Positions 1 through 7,811 of a DNA stretch of 48,069 bases are shown piece after piece. How positions within the stretch are numbered: the first letter of the stretch is position 1; each line of letters starts with the position of its first letter. A model generated the notes under the pieces. It saw only the letters and a list, made by a program, of their open reading frames with translations, did no database searches and was not told the DNA's origin. This DNA is from an uncultured Lentisphaeraceae bacterium (lineage in GTDB: Bacteria > Verrucomicrobiota > Kiritimatiellia > RFP12 > DVOR01), in contig CALBHX010000077.1 of the NCBI GenBank assembly GCA_937892925.1, positions 1 through 48,069 on the forward strand. The letters run 5' to 3'. The position numbers and the translations under genes are program-made.

Positions 1-283
1 GAGAGCTTCGAACAGAGAATGCCTGCCTGACGGCAGGCAGGCGGAATGGGGAATGTGGAATGAAGCCTACGCTCTAAGGTCTAAGTTCTTAGCTCTAAAG
101 ACGGCGTTTAATCCAACGGGGTGCGCGGGTGTTTGGGCGGCGGGAAGGATTGCGGCGGGGCGAGGAATCCATCGGCCGGAGAGTGTTTGCTCATGAGGTG
201 CGCTCAGGCAGAGACGACTGCGCACAGGGATAAGAAGATAAAAGCGGGCGACGGCAAGGGAGGCGGAATGGGGCGTGAGGGTG
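1..283. other. Intergenic sequence with short repeats, no gene
   Basis: I see no gene in this stretch. It holds a short inverted repeat near 22-43 (GCCTGCC, 4-nt spacer, GGCAGGC) and a run of related heptamers near 80-101 (variants of CTCTAAG, GTCTAAG and TTCTTAG), which includes the small palindrome CTAAG-TT-CTTAG. The right end passes into the mraY promoter. Neither repeat has a T-run, so neither looks like a terminator. The short open frames here have no start signal or recognisable composition. Confidence 0.5.
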
Positions 284-313
284 TCGCGGCGGAGCGGCGG
301 GTCGTGTTATAAT
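284..313 (+). promoter_or_regulatory. mraY promoter with extended -10 and almost no leader
   Basis: A perfect TATAAT lies at 308-313 and is preceded by TG plus one base (305-307), making an extended -10. A weak TCGCGG -35 sits at 284-289 with an 18-bp spacer. The mraY ATG is only 9 nt after the -10, so the 5' leader should be about 0-3 nt. Confidence 0.65.
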
Positions 314-322
314 AGGGGGACT

Positions 323-1465
323 ATGTTTTACTTTCTTTCCGATTGGTTGCGCGCGGTTTGGGGGCCGTTTCGGCTGTTGAGCTCGCATGTGGTGATGATG
401 GGCGGCGGCGCGTTGTGCGCGGCCTTTCTGGTGTGGATGTTTCTGCCGCGGCTGGCGCGGCGGCTGCCGGTAGATCGCGGCAAGCAGGTGAAGACCGCTT
501 CGGGTGCGGCGGAGGCGGTGGCCGGGGCGGCAGCTTCGGCGGGGAAGCCGACCGGGGCAGGCTTTCCGCTGGCGTTGTTGCTGCTGCCGGTGCTGGCGTG
601 CTTCTTTCCGATTTATGCGTGGGAATCGCTCTGGGATATGGGGGTGATTCTCTGCGTGTATCTGTGCATGCTTTCGGGCTTTTTGGATGACTGCGCGGCG
701 GTGCCGTGGGGGGGGCTCAAGAAGGGGCTCTTCGATGCGGCGGTGTCGCTAGCGGCGGCCTTTTGCCTGTGCCATGGGCAGATGATGGCCACGTGGTGGC
801 CGTTTACCCGGGCGGAAGTGCTGATGCCGGCGTGGCTCTATGTGCCGGTGGCGGGGGCACTGCTTTTCGGCGCGATCAACACCACCAACTGCTCGGACGG
901 CATTGACGGGCTGGCGGGGCTGCTGACGCTCTTTTCACTGGTGGCACTGGTGGGGCTGCTCTATGTGGTGGTGGGGCACAGCACCGTGGCGGATTATCTG
1001 CTCATTCCGCACAGCAACTCGGCGGCGAAGTGGGCGGTGTTTGTGAGCATTTTTGCGGGTGCCATGGGGGCGTATCTCTGGTATAACTGCTATCCGTCTT
1101 CGTTGCTGATGGGCGATGCGGGCTCGCGGATGTTCGGGATGGTGATAGGCGTGGCCGCGCTGGCCACGGGCAATCTGTGCGTGATTCTGGTGGTGGCGCC
1201 GATGATTCTGGTCAACGGCGGCTTGGGGCTGGTGAAGCTGGCGGTGCTGCGGGTGATGCGCCTGGCGGGGCATCCGGTGCTCCGCCCCGCGCCGGGCGAG
1301 ACGCCCACGCGTCTGCAGCGCCTCTTCTTCTCCGTTACCTTCCCGCTGCATGACCACTGCCGGAAAACGCTCAAGTGGTCGGGCCAGCAGGTGGTGATCC
1401 GGTTTCTATTGCTTCAGGCGCTGTTGCTGCCGGTGCTCTTTCTTCTCTTTATCAAGGTGCGCTAG
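323..1465 (+). CDS. mraY: Phospho-N-acetylmuramoyl-pentapeptide transferase (MraY)
   Basis: This 380-aa polytopic membrane enzyme transfers phospho-MurNAc-pentapeptide from UDP to undecaprenyl phosphate, giving lipid I at the inner face of the membrane. Family motifs appear in order: SGKPTGAG, the FLDD catalytic aspartates, TNCSDGIDGLAG, LWYNCYPSSLLMGDAGS, and a C-terminal FPLHDHCRK...WS...VVIRF in place of the common HHHFE motif. The two aspartates of FLDD and the aspartate of MGDAGS are the expected Mg/catalytic residues. I chose ATG 323 over an in-frame ATG at 275 because the protein then begins MFYFLSDW, like the family, and because 275 lies upstream of the TATAAT box. GGGGGA at 315-320 is too close to the ATG to be a normal ribosome site. 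lspA follows after 2 nt, so the two are co-transcribed. The surrounding mur/fts cluster is absent. Only the MraY versus WecA/TagO assignment leaves some doubt, and the motifs favour MraY. Confidence 0.88.
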   Translation: MFYFLSDWLRAVWGPFRLLSSHVVMMGGGALCAAFLVWMFLPRLARRLPVDRGKQVKTASGAAEAVAGAAASAGKPTGAGFPLALLLLPVLACFFPIYAWESLWDMGVILCVYLCMLSGFLDDCAAVPWGGLKKGLFDAAVSLAAAFCLCHGQMMATWWPFTRAEVLMPAWLYVPVAGALLFGAINTTNCSDGIDGLAGLLTLFSLVALVGLLYVVVGHSTVADYLLIPHSNSAAKWAVFVSIFAGAMGAYLWYNCYPSSLLMGDAGSRMFGMVIGVAALATGNLCVILVVAPMILVNGGLGLVKLAVLRVMRLAGHPVLRPAPGETPTRLQRLFFSVTFPLHDHCRKTLKWSGQQVVIRFLLLQALLLPVLFLLFIKVR

Positions 1466-1467
1466 CC

Positions 1468-1926
1468 ATGTGGATGCACAAACTCTGCGCCATCGGCGCG
1501 GCCGCGGTGATTCTGGCGGCCGATCAGGCCTCCAAAGTGTGGGTGGAGCATGTCTTCGCCCTGCATGAAAGCGTGGCCGTCTGCCCCGTTTTTAATTTGA
1601 CGTATGTGCGCAATCAGGGCGCGGCCTGGGGGATGCTTCAGGGGGCGCAGCTGTGGCTGGCGCTCTTCGGTGTGGCGGCGCTGGCCTATGTCTTCTTTGC
1701 TGCGCGCAAACTTTGCGGGAGGAGCCTTACGGCATGGATTGCGCTCGGGATGCTCAGCGGCGGCATTGTGGGCAACCTCATCGACCGCGTACGCCTGAAT
1801 TATGTGGTGGACTTTTTGGACTTCCACTGGGGCATGGCGCATTTTCCCTGCTTTAACGTGGCCGATGCGGCCATCTGCGTTTCAGTTTTCTTTCTGCTTC
1901 TGCTGCAATGGAAACGCCCGGCGTAA
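1468..1926 (+). CDS. lspA: Lipoprotein signal peptidase II
   Basis: This 152-aa integral membrane aspartyl protease (EC 3.4.23.36) cleaves the signal peptide of diacylated prolipoproteins. Visible hallmarks are DQASKVWV in the first transmembrane segment, YVRNQGAAWG, GNLIDRVR, VVDFLDF with the first catalytic Asp, and FNVADAAI with the second. Four hydrophobic segments and the length match the family. ATG 1468 is 2 nt after the mraY stop, which suggests translational coupling. The 3' end overlaps miaA by 19 nt. Its substrates are probably represented in this window: both DUF3332 proteins have lipobox-like signal peptides. Confidence 0.93.
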   Translation: MWMHKLCAIGAAAVILAADQASKVWVEHVFALHESVAVCPVFNLTYVRNQGAAWGMLQGAQLWLALFGVAALAYVFFAARKLCGRSLTAWIALGMLSGGIVGNLIDRVRLNYVVDFLDFHWGMAHFPCFNVADAAICVSVFFLLLLQWKRPA

Positions 1927-2804
1927 CAGTCTGCCTAGCCGGCGCGACGGCCACGGGCAAAACCGCCGCGGCGCAGCGGCTCGCCGAAGAGACCGGCGCG
2001 GCGATTCTTTCGGCCGATGCGATGCTCGTTTATGCCGGGATGGATGTGGGCACCGCCAAGCCCTCCCCTGAAGAACGCGGGTGTGTGCCCTACTTTGGGC
2101 TGGACTGCGTGTCTCCCGCGGAGCCCTTTTCGGCGGCTGCCTGGCTGGAAGAAGCCGCCCGCGCCCGCCGCTTCTGCGCCGAGCAGGGGCGGCCGCTGAT
2201 TGTGGCCGGGGGCACCGGGCTCTACTTTTCGGCGCTTCTGCGGGGGCTTGACCCCACGCCGCCAGGCGACCCAGCCCTTCGCGCCGAGCTGGAGCAGCTT
2301 CCGTTAGATGCGCTTCGAGCCCGTGCGGAAGCCCGGGGCATCACGGCGGTGGATGCCGCCAACCCGCGCCGTCTGATCCGTGCACTGGAGATTATCGAGC
2401 GCGGCGGCGCGCTGCCGGCGGGGTGGGGCGCGGCTCCCAAGCCCCGCCTGCTCGCCCTCACCTGGGAGCGCAGCCTGCTGCACGCGCGCATCGCCCGCCG
2501 GGCGGAAAGGATGTTTGCCCACGGCCTGCCGGAAGAGACCGCCCGCCTGCGGAAAGCGTTCCCCGAATGGTCGCGCACCGCCGCTCAGGCCATTGGCTAC
2601 GCGGAGGCCGCCGCCCTGCTGGAAGGGCGGCTTTCCCGGGCTGAAGCGGTTGAGCGCACCACCATCCGCACGCGCCAGCTGGCGCGGCGGCAGGAAACCT
2701 ATCTGCGCCATCAATTTGAGGTGCAGTGGGTGCGCGGCGCGCCGGGCGATGACGCGGCAGCGCTTTTGGCCAAGCTCCGCGCCTCCGGCGCGTGCCCGCT
2801 CTGA
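1908..2804 (+). CDS. miaA: tRNA dimethylallyltransferase MiaA
   Basis: This 298-aa cytoplasmic enzyme transfers a dimethylallyl group to A37 of tRNAs that read UNN codons. The N-terminal P-loop GATATGKTAAA, the substrate-binding SADAMLVYAGMDVGTAKP, VAGGTGLYFSALLRGL, and the C-terminal TRQLARRQETYLRH are all family signatures. It starts inside lspA (19-nt overlap), making the third gene of the mraY-lspA-miaA unit. Base composition matches the neighbours. UNN codons include those for Phe, Tyr and Cys, so i6A37 would affect reading of the aromatic leader peptide found at 18385-18453. In E. coli, miaA loss is known to disturb attenuation at trp and phe leaders; relevance here is inference. Confidence 0.95.
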   Translation: METPGVTVCLAGATATGKTAAAQRLAEETGAAILSADAMLVYAGMDVGTAKPSPEERGCVPYFGLDCVSPAEPFSAAAWLEEAARARRFCAEQGRPLIVAGGTGLYFSALLRGLDPTPPGDPALRAELEQLPLDALRARAEARGITAVDAANPRRLIRALEIIERGGALPAGWGAAPKPRLLALTWERSLLHARIARRAERMFAHGLPEETARLRKAFPEWSRTAAQAIGYAEAAALLEGRLSRAEAVERTTIRTRQLARRQETYLRHQFEVQWVRGAPGDDAAALLAKLRASGACPL

Positions 2805-3383
2805 CGCCACCCGCGGTGCCGGCCGTAGCGCCGCATGGATGGCTTTTTGAGCCTTCGAGGCTTCAGGTGCGTGGAGAAATGCGGTGCAAAACGTCTGAGC
2901 CGGAAATCAGACCGCGGGGCGAACCGCTGCACGCTTTTAATCGGTTGAAGCAAGCGTGTGCCTGCGCTCCGCCGCGCAGGGGGGCGGCCTCCTTAAAGCC
3001 GCAGGCACCTTGGCCGAACCGAATGTTTCTTGATGTTTTTCTGCGAGGGATACGCTTTGCCCGCGCCGTCCTCTGAGCGGCGGGGTGCGGAGCTACCTTC
3101 TGCATGGGCTGCGCACGGGGGTGCGGGCGACTGGAGAAAATCACCCCATCCGCACGAAGCTTCTTCCCTTGCGCGGGGAGGGGTTGGCACATGTGGGCTG
3201 AAACGCCGGGGCGCATTCCGGTTTTAGGCGTATCGTTTACGAGGGGGCGAGAATCCGAGGCGGAAGCCGTGCGCGGATGCGGCCGTGCGCGGATGTGCTG
3301 CACGCGGTTTTGGGTGCGTGTTGCAGGGCTCTTTGGAAGGATCCGCCCGGGGGTGTGGGCCTGCGGGATGTGCTGGGGCGGGC
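2805..3383. other. Intergenic region between convergent miaA and aroA
   Basis: I recognise no gene here. It contains an inverted repeat GTGCCTGCG (2958-2966) / CGCAGGCAC (3000-3008) around a 33-nt GC-rich loop, which may end miaA transcripts but lacks a T-run. A two-copy direct repeat of GCCGTGCGCGGATG lies at 3266-3279 and 3282-3295. Short open frames on both strands lack start signals and are probably chance. Confidence 0.5.
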
Positions 3384-4682
3384 TTAGGCGTTGAGGCCGA
3401 GCACGGACGGGAAGTCGGGGAAGGACTCGTTGAGGATGTCGAAGCCTTCCACGGTGATGGGCTGCTCGGCAATCAGGCCGGCGAGGGCGAGGCTCATGGC
3501 CACGCGGTGATCGCCGCCCGCGCCGAGTGCCGCGCCGCCGGGGATCACGCCTGTGCCGCGGATGCGGAAGCCATCGGGATATTCTTCAATGTCTACGCCC
3601 AGTGCGCGGAGGGCAGAGGCCATGCCGGCAATGCGGTCGGATTCCTTGGTGCGCAGCTCGGCGGCGTCGCGGACGAGGGTTTCGCCGCGGGCGGCGGCGG
3701 CGGCGATCATAAAGGCGGGGAACTCATCGATCATCCGGACAACGAGGTCGCCCTGAATGACGGTGCCGGAGAGGTGTGCGGCGCGGACGCGGAGGTCGGC
3801 GACGGGTTCACCGGCCAGGGTGGTTTCATTCAGGAGTTGAATATCTGCACCCATGGCGCGGAGGGCATCGAGAATGCCGGTTCGGGTGGGGTTGACGCCT
3901 ACGCGCAGGAGGGTGAAGTCGCTGCCGGGCAGGAGCGTGGCGGCCACGATCAGGAAGGCTGCGCTGGAGATATCGCCGGGGAGCTCAAGATCGAGCGGGC
4001 GCAGGGGGTTGGTCTGGGGAAGGACAACGGCGCCGTGGGCGGGTGCTTCGAGGGGGCGGATGGCCGCGCCCATGGCCGCGAGCATCCGCTCGGTATGGTC
4101 GCGCGAGGGGCCGGGCTCCAGAATGGCGGTGGGCGCATCGGCGGAGAGACCGGCCAGAAGGAGGCAGCTTTTGACCTGCGCCGAGGCGATGGGGAGGGTG
4201 TAGCTGATGCCGTGGAGGGGCGCGGGGGCGAAGCGCAGGGGGGCGCGGCCGGTATCGGAGGAGACGTGGGCGCCCATGAGGCGCAGGGGCTCGAGGATCC
4301 GATCCATGGGGCGGCGGCGGAGCCCGGCGGAACCATCGAGCACGCAGGGGGTGCCGGCACCGGCGAGGGCACCGGCGAGCAGGCGGAAGGTGGTGGCGGA
4401 GTTGCCGCAGTTGAGGGGCTCTGCGGGGGGGGTAAAGCCGTGCAGGCCCACGCCTTGGACGCGGAGGATATGCGCCTGGGCATCCAGTTCGCAGGGCACG
4501 CCGAGGGCGCGCAGGCAGCGGAGCATGGCCTGGGTGACGCCGCCTACGAGGAAGCGGCGGATGGTGCTCTGGCCTTCGGCGAGGGCGGCGAAGAGGAGGG
4601 CTCGGTGGGAGAGGGATTTATCGCCCTCGGGGCGGTAGGAGCCGAGGAGGGGGGCGATGCGGCGGCGGATGGTTTGGGTCAT
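3384..4682 (-). CDS. aroA: EPSP synthase, class II type
   Basis: 3-Phosphoshikimate 1-carboxyvinyltransferase, 432 aa, condenses shikimate-3-phosphate and PEP in the chorismate pathway. Two repeated beta-alpha domains are expected. All four class II signatures are present: GDKS (residues 20-23), SAQVK (167-171), RDHTE (194-198) and NPTR further on. The PEP-site loop reads CGNSATTFR (residues 92-100), with Ala96 where E. coli AroA has Gly96 and where the glyphosate-insensitive CP4 enzyme also has Ala. ATG 4682 overlaps the rnhC stop (ATGA), so it is translated by coupling as the last gene of pyrB-rnhC-aroA. It supplies chorismate for the aroF/pheA unit at 15816-18300. No intrinsic terminator was seen downstream. 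Confidence 0.96.
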   Translation of the reverse strand: MTQTIRRRIAPLLGSYRPEGDKSLSHRALLFAALAEGQSTIRRFLVGGVTQAMLRCLRALGVPCELDAQAHILRVQGVGLHGFTPPAEPLNCGNSATTFRLLAGALAGAGTPCVLDGSAGLRRRPMDRILEPLRLMGAHVSSDTGRAPLRFAPAPLHGISYTLPIASAQVKSCLLLAGLSADAPTAILEPGPSRDHTERMLAAMGAAIRPLEAPAHGAVVLPQTNPLRPLDLELPGDISSAAFLIVAATLLPGSDFTLLRVGVNPTRTGILDALRAMGADIQLLNETTLAGEPVADLRVRAAHLSGTVIQGDLVVRMIDEFPAFMIAAAAARGETLVRDAAELRTKESDRIAGMASALRALGVDIEEYPDGFRIRGTGVIPGGAALGAGGDHRVAMSLALAGLIAEQPITVEGFDILNESFPDFPSVLGLNA

Positions 4683-5641
4683 GGGGCAGGGGGCTCCGGG
4701 AGATCGTCGGGGGTGAGGCCTTTGGCGGCAAGCGCCTCATGGACGGTTTTGAAGTGGCATTTGGCGGTTTGGGGGAGGGCTTCGGGGCCGCGCTTATCGA
4801 GGAGCTCGGCGAGGGCTTTCGGGACGCCGGGGCCGGCGCCTTTGGGCAGCTCCAGGCCGAAGGCTTCGGAGAGCTTGGCCAGCTCGCGGACAAAGAGGTC
4901 GCGGGCGAGGACGGAGGCGGCGGCCACGGCGATATCGCGCTCGGCCTTGTGCATCTGCTCGATGGTGAGGGCTTTGCCGCGGGTCATGAGGGCGCGGTTG
5001 ATGGTCTGCTCCGTGCGGGCGAACTGGTCGATGACGGCGCGGGTGCAGTCGGGGCGCTGTTCGGCGAGGGTTTCGATGGCGCGGGCGTGGCACCAAGCCA
5101 GGAGGCGGTTGACGTTGGGGAGCTTCTGATAGAGGCGGTTGTAGGTGGGCGGGCGGAGGAGGACGACGGCGCAGTTCTGCCGCCCGAGAAGTTTGCGGAT
5201 GTCTCCGGCTAGGGTGCGGATTTTGGAATCGGCGATGGTTTTGGAGTCGCGGACGCCGAGATCGGCGAGGCGCTTGCCGGTGGTTTCATCGATGAAGGCG
5301 GCCACGGTAACCAGCGGGCCGAAGATATCGCCCTTGCCGCTTTCATCGGAGCCCATATGGGGGGCGAACATCTTGGGGTCGAGGGTTTCTTCATAGCCCA
5401 GGCCGGCGGTCTGAAGGACGAGGGGCTCGAGGGTGAAGAGGACGAAGTCTTCGGCGTCTTTGCCCTGGATGACGAGCTTGCCGGAGGTGTAGAGGGCGAG
5501 GTTGAGGCCGCGGCCTTTAAGGGCGAGGGTGGTATAGGGGGCGGAGACGCGCTGGAGGGCGCTCATACCGGCGGTGGCCGTTTCAAGCGCCTGCGCTTGG
5601 GCGGGGGTGAGGGTGTAGGTGAAGAGGGTTTTCTTATCCAT
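4679..5641 (-). CDS. rnhC: Ribonuclease HIII
   Basis: This 320-aa endonuclease degrades the RNA strand of RNA/DNA hybrids. The first ~90 residues form the TBP-like substrate-binding domain typical of RNase HIII. The catalytic domain opens with MGSDESGKGDIFGP, carrying the Asp-Glu pair, and continues with VRDSKTIADSKI, LPNVNRLLAWCHA and AVIDQFA, which supply the remaining acidic residues. I chose ATG 5641 (MDKKTLFTYTL) because a farther upstream start would overlap pyrB and add an Arg-rich extension unlike the family. No clear Shine-Dalgarno sequence is visible. pyrB ends 20 nt upstream and aroA overlaps by 4 nt. RNase HIII in place of HI fits Firmicutes or PVC bacteria. Confidence 0.92.
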   Translation of the reverse strand: MDKKTLFTYTLTPAQAQALETATAGMSALQRVSAPYTTLALKGRGLNLALYTSGKLVIQGKDAEDFVLFTLEPLVLQTAGLGYEETLDPKMFAPHMGSDESGKGDIFGPLVTVAAFIDETTGKRLADLGVRDSKTIADSKIRTLAGDIRKLLGRQNCAVVLLRPPTYNRLYQKLPNVNRLLAWCHARAIETLAEQRPDCTRAVIDQFARTEQTINRALMTRGKALTIEQMHKAERDIAVAAASVLARDLFVRELAKLSEAFGLELPKGAGPGVPKALAELLDKRGPEALPQTAKCHFKTVHEALAAKGLTPDDLPEPPAP

Positions 5642-5661
5642 GGGCGGGGCGGGGCGCTCGG

Positions 5662-6750
5662 TCAGGGCTTGAGGTGCGCGGCGGCGTAGGCATCGATGGC
5701 GGCTTCGCAGCCGAAGGTGGCGGCGATGAGCGCGGTGCGGATCCACATGCCGTTGCGCATCTGGCGCCAGTATTTGGCGCGGGGGTCGTTATCGAGCAGG
5801 GGGGAGATTTCATCGCGCCGGGGCAGGGGGTGAAGGATGGCGGCGGTGGGCTTCATGAGGGCGGCTTCGTTGGGGCCGAGCTTGAAGGCGGAGGTATCGA
5901 TCTTCGCGGAGTCGCCGTCGGCCGTGTCCCATTCATCTTGGATACGCGTCATATAGACGGCGTCGGCTTCGGGGAGGTAGCGGCGCATGTCGTGGGAGAC
6001 TTCGTAGGCGATGTGCTTTTCATCGAGCATGCGGAGGATGTCGTCTTTGATTTGGAGCTCGTATGGGGCGACGAAGATCTGGCGGACGCCGTTGAAGCGG
6101 GTGAGCAGGTAGGAGAGGGAGCGGACGGTGCGGCCGCGGAGAAGGTCGCCCACGAAGAGGATGGTTTTGCCGTCGATGCCGCCCTGGGTTTCGAAGGAGC
6201 GGTGCAGGGTGTAGATATCGAGGAGCGCCTGGGTGGGGTGCTGGTCTTTTCCGGAGCCGGCGTTGATGATGGGGACGTTGCGTTCGGAGTTGCCGAGCAC
6301 CCAGGCCATGCGTTCGGCGAGGCCTTTGGAGGGGGAGCGCATGATGACGAGGTCGAAGTAGGAAGAGAAGGTGCGCACGGAGTCTTCCTTGCTTTCGCCT
6401 TTGAGCTCGGAGCTGGTGGCTGCGTCGCGCACTGAGCCGGTGCGCATGCCGAGGATTTCGCAGGCCGAGAGGTGCGAGAGGAAGGTGCGCGAGCTGGGCT
6501 GGGAGAAGTAGAGCATGGCGCGGCGATGCGCCAGGAGGGAGCTCAGGAAGAGCGCGCCTTCGCGCTGCTTGGCGATGCGGCGGATGCGGGTGGCGAGCGT
6601 GCAGAGGCGCTCGAGGAGGGCACGGCTGAACTGCTGGGCAAAGAGCGTGTGGAACGGCATCCCGTCATCCTGCATCAGATACGGTGCTTTTTCACTTAGA
6701 GACAGAGCTTCGAATGCGTCCCAGGAGAGCGTGGTGATATCCTTCTGCAT
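5662..6750 (-). CDS. pyrB: Aspartate carbamoyltransferase, catalytic chain
   Basis: This 362-aa enzyme makes carbamoyl-aspartate, the first committed step of pyrimidine synthesis. The carbamoyl-phosphate loop reads FSQPSSRTFLSH (a variant of STRTR), the middle carries DQHPTQALLDIYTL, and the C-terminal domain has HPLPRRDEI, matching the ATCase PLPR motif. It is longer than the ~310-aa E. coli chain, with extra N-terminal residues, which fits a divergent ATCase subgroup; ornithine transcarbamoylase motifs are absent. ATG 6750 has AGAGG 5 nt upstream. First gene of pyrB-rnhC-aroA. No regulatory chain (pyrI) or PyrR-type leader is visible next to it. Confidence 0.9.
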   Translation of the reverse strand: MQKDITTLSWDAFEALSLSEKAPYLMQDDGMPFHTLFAQQFSRALLERLCTLATRIRRIAKQREGALFLSSLLAHRRAMLYFSQPSSRTFLSHLSACEILGMRTGSVRDAATSSELKGESKEDSVRTFSSYFDLVIMRSPSKGLAERMAWVLGNSERNVPIINAGSGKDQHPTQALLDIYTLHRSFETQGGIDGKTILFVGDLLRGRTVRSLSYLLTRFNGVRQIFVAPYELQIKDDILRMLDEKHIAYEVSHDMRRYLPEADAVYMTRIQDEWDTADGDSAKIDTSAFKLGPNEAALMKPTAAILHPLPRRDEISPLLDNDPRAKYWRQMRNGMWIRTALIAATFGCEAAIDAYAAAHLKP

Positions 6751-6807
6751 GGTTCCTCTTTTCTGGTGCGGATGGCCGTGAACGGTGCGCCGTTGAATCG
6801 GGGTTTC

Positions 6808-6836
6808 AGTTTAGCAAAGCTGCCGGGCTCCCGCCA
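6808..6836 (-). promoter_or_regulatory. pyrB operon promoter
   Basis: On the minus strand an extended -10 TGc-TAAACT (box 6813-6808) is preceded at 17 bp by TGGCGG (6836-6831), one base off the TTGCGG seen at other promoters here. It lies just upstream of the ADP-ribosylglycohydrolase stop codon and 57 nt before the pyrB ATG. Confidence 0.45.
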
Positions 6837-6837
6837 C

Positions 6838-7632
6838 TCACCGGCCGAACTTGGCGCCGAAAGCCAGCAGGATATTGCGGAGCCGCGCATCCAGAAATCC
6901 GAGAACCTGCGCGGCGAGCTCTTCATCTACGCCGTAGTAGGCTTCGGCCACGGCGCAGGCGATGCAGGCCTGCGTATCGGCGTCGCCGCCCAGGGCAATC
7001 GTCTGGCGCAGGCAGTCCTCAAAACTGGCGGTGGCCAGGAAGGCGCTGAGCGCGAGGGGCACGGCGCGCCAGGTTTCATCAAAGCCCTGTACGACCGCTT
7101 CGGCACGAACCGCTTTGAGCGAGTTGGTCAGCGCCCAGCCGGTGTGCGTTTCCACGGCGGCGCGGATCGCTTCTTTATCCTGCCCTTTGCGTGCGAGAAA
7201 CACGGCCAGTGCTGCGGCCTGCGCCGAGAGGATGCCCAGCGGGTGATCATGCGAACAGGCCGCGGAGGCGGCGGCTTCGCGCAGGACGTCTTCCACGGTG
7301 TTGAAGGCCCAGCCCACGGGCGCTACGCGCATGGCCGCGCCGTTGCCGAAGCTGCCGTAGGGCTCGGCTCGATTCTCTTCCAGCCAGACGCGCCGGAAGG
7401 TGCTGCCCCAGCCGAGGCGCGGGTAGGCGTGAGCCAGCTCGCAGATCGTTTCGCCATAGGGGCGGTGCTCCAGGATGGCTTTGGCCACGGCCAGGGTGAG
7501 GACGGAATCATCGGTGAAGGCGCGCGCCGGATGCGCCAGATTGATGCGTGCGGCGTTGCGCTCCGGGCTGAACTCATAGGGCGCGCCGCAGATGTCGCCC
7601 CACAGGGCGCCGAGCAGGACAGGTGTTTTCAT
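6838..7632 (-). CDS. ADP-ribosylglycohydrolase family protein
   Basis: This 264-aa all-alpha, Mg-dependent DraG/ARH-type enzyme is predicted to remove ADP-ribose from proteins or small molecules. Signatures: GALWGDICGAPYEF at the N-terminus, FTDDSVLTLA (metal ligands TDD), GNGAAMRVAPVG, SHDHP, and LGGDADTQACIA (GGDADT metal/ribose motif). The N-terminus is intact, because the GD motif begins ~12 residues in, as in the family; a later start is not possible. No DraT, macrodomain or NADAR neighbour is present, so the substrate is unknown. It has its own promoter with a start codon only 6 nt past the -10. pyrB begins 87 nt downstream of its end, with a separate promoter. Confidence 0.88.
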   Translation of the reverse strand: MKTPVLLGALWGDICGAPYEFSPERNAARINLAHPARAFTDDSVLTLAVAKAILEHRPYGETICELAHAYPRLGWGSTFRRVWLEENRAEPYGSFGNGAAMRVAPVGWAFNTVEDVLREAAASAACSHDHPLGILSAQAAALAVFLARKGQDKEAIRAAVETHTGWALTNSLKAVRAEAVVQGFDETWRAVPLALSAFLATASFEDCLRQTIALGGDADTQACIACAVAEAYYGVDEELAAQVLGFLDARLRNILLAFGAKFGR

Positions 7633-7638
7633 GGGGGC

Positions 7639-7657
7639 ATTATACAGGATTTTCCTG
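7639..7657 (-). promoter_or_regulatory. Leaderless promoter with operator-like palindrome
   Basis: On the minus strand, a perfect TATAAT (7644-7639) ends 6 nt before the ATG at 7632, so the mRNA should begin at or next to the start codon. Directly upstream lies the perfect palindrome CAGGA-TTT-TCCTG (7657-7645), abutting the -10 in the spacer, a position suited to a repressor. No good -35 was found. Confidence 0.6.
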
Positions 7658-7773
7658 TGGTTTCACCCGGCTGTTTCCGCTGGGTGCCGGTTTTGCGGCG
7701 GCAAGGGGGGCGGAGGTCTTCTGAGCGGGCGGAAAATGCCGGGAGAAGCCGCACGGGCGCGGGGGAAATCGGC

Positions 7774-7805
7774 TATAATAGAGAGCTCATGAAGCGCTTT
7801 GGAGG
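7774..7805 (+). promoter_or_regulatory. Promoter and ribosome site for the DUF3857 protein
   Basis: A perfect TATAAT lies at 7774-7779. No -35 match is found at 16-18 bp. GGAGG at 7801-7805 sits 6 nt before ATG 7812 and fixes the start. The promoter is divergent from the ADP-ribosylglycohydrolase promoter about 130 bp away. Confidence 0.6.
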
Positions 7806-7811
7806 ATTGGC

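Noticed and set aside
3285..5129. Plus-strand open frame of 614 codons opposite aroA and rnhC
   Set aside because: Gly/Glu/Ala-rich shadow of two clear genes; no motifs or ribosome site.
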